6,745 bases of DNA from Chloroflexota bacterium (GTDB taxonomy: Bacteria; Chloroflexota; Dehalococcoidia; Dehalococcoidales; JAUYDJ01). Both the position numbers and the translations under genes were made by a program. This document shows positions 6,109 to 6,745 of the stretch, in pieces (within the stretch, counting starts at the first letter, position 1; each line of letters opens with the position of its first letter). Location of the stretch: positions 1 through 6,745 of the forward strand of contig JAUYDJ010000016.1 in NCBI GenBank assembly GCA_030690025.1, written 5' to 3'. Below the pieces are notes generated by a model. It was not told the origin of the DNA. It was given only the letters and a program-made list of their open reading frames with translations, and searched no databases.

Positions 6109-6741
6109 CTAGTTGCCGGCAGATGGCTTCAAAATTACCCCTAGCTTCTTGCCCTTCTTCTCAACGGTGGCCACCATGGGCATTTGGTTGAGGATTTTCC
6201 CCAGCGCCATGGGTGCCTGCAGCGCAACAATCAACAGGGCGCCTTCGTCCATTGACCCGCCGACCATTACCAGCCTCAGGTTGTCGACCCGCTTCAGGCA
6301 TTCCTGGAACTGCCTGACTTGCTCAAAGCTCGCCGGCGGCGGCACCACCAGCTGGACCTGTCCCTCATAAGTCTCTGAATCAGTGCCTGCGGCAGCCTTG
6401 TTTGATTTTTCCTTGACTGCGGCCTCAGTTGCTTCCTTCACTTCAGCTGCCCTCCTCGCGCTATCTTCAACTACCCCCTCATCTTCTACCCCGATATTTA
6501 GTTCCGCTAGTACCCTCTCTTCGAGTGTTCCCTCAGCTTTTACCTCAGTCTTCACTTCAGCAGTTTCGCTGGTCGGTCTGGGTACCCTTTCTATAGTCGC
6601 TTCACTGGCCTCTCGCCTGGCCCTTTCCTCGGTTTCTTTCCGGGCTCGCTTCTCAGTCTCTTTGACGTCCCTGGCTTCCTTAGCCTCTCGCTTGGCCTGC
6701 TTTTCGGCATGTTTCTTGAATCCCGAGATGAACGCTTTCAC
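6109..6741 (-). CDS. Protein with charged, probably coiled-coil N-terminus and compact alpha/beta C-terminal domain (start uncertain)
   Basis: About 210 residues are visible, starting at GTG 6741. The frame is still open at the window edge four bases upstream and no ribosome binding site can be seen, so the protein may be longer. Residues 9-120 are extremely rich in Lys, Glu, Arg and Ala with short repeated blocks (KREAKEARD, KRARKETEERARREA, EVKTEVKAE), fitting a coiled coil or flexible linker. Residues about 126-205 form a compact domain with the pattern strand (GQVQLVVP), helix (FEQVRQFQECLKRV), strand (LRLVMVGGS), strand (GALLIVALQ), helix (PMALGKILNQM), strand (KLGVILK), reminiscent of a ferredoxin-like fold. 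There are no membrane segments and no catalytic motif that I recognise. It may be a scaffold or adaptor, but no function is claimed. Confidence 0.75.
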   Translation of the reverse strand: MKAFISGFKKHAEKQAKREAKEARDVKETEKRARKETEERARREASEATIERVPRPTSETAEVKTEVKAEGTLEERVLAELNIGVEDEGVVEDSARRAAEVKEATEAAVKEKSNKAAAGTDSETYEGQVQLVVPPPASFEQVRQFQECLKRVDNLRLVMVGGSMDEGALLIVALQAPMALGKILNQMPMVATVEKKGKKLGVILKPSAGN

Positions 6742-6745
6742 GGCC

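Overview
This 6,745-base window looks like a piece of a GC-rich bacterial chromosome, probably from an uncultured lineage. Gene density, Shine-Dalgarno sites, TTG and GTG starts and the style of the proteins would fit the Chloroflexota (Dehalococcoidia-like), but that placement is an impression from protein style only. There is no rRNA, tRNA, CRISPR array, transposase, integrase or phage gene.

Layout, left to right. (1) Bases 2-913 (+) hold the C-terminal part of a CPA2-type monovalent cation/proton antiporter. It is followed after 20 bases by a small soluble protein of unknown function (934-1314, +), probably in the same operon. (2) Two genes on the minus strand encode 12-helix major facilitator (MFS) transporters of different subfamilies. 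The upstream one (4084-2825) is of the monocarboxylate/oxalate-formate (OFA/MCT-like) type, and the downstream one (2716-1406) is of the drug/proton antiporter (DHA1-like) type. (3) A 288-base divergent intergenic region (4085-4372) carries a promoter-like signal for each flanking gene, plus a small dyad at the predicted transcription start of the OFA-like gene. (4) Bases 4373-5452 (+) encode a YchF/OLA1-family P-loop NTPase with unusual nucleotide-binding motifs. (5) Bases 5535-5985 (+) hold the wreck of a tspO (TspO/MBR, tryptophan-rich sensory protein) gene. (6) Bases 6109-6741 (-) encode a protein with a long charged segment and a compact C-terminal alpha/beta domain; its start lies at or beyond the window edge.

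The most striking observation is in the tspO remnant. A 79-bp internal segment (5793-5871) is inverted in place. Flipping it back restores one reading frame through the tspO core with no gain or loss of bases. The segment ends in a 4-bp inverted repeat (GGTG/CACC). The same gene also appears to have lost its start codon (ACG where ATG is expected after a strong ribosome binding site) and has a damaged reading frame near 5610-5685. The simplest reading is a pseudogene hit by a short inversion, probably by template switching. A reversible switch is a less likely alternative.

The genes do not form one obvious pathway. The common theme is membrane transport (one ion antiporter, two MFS carriers, one TspO-like membrane protein) beside a conserved-type NTPase.
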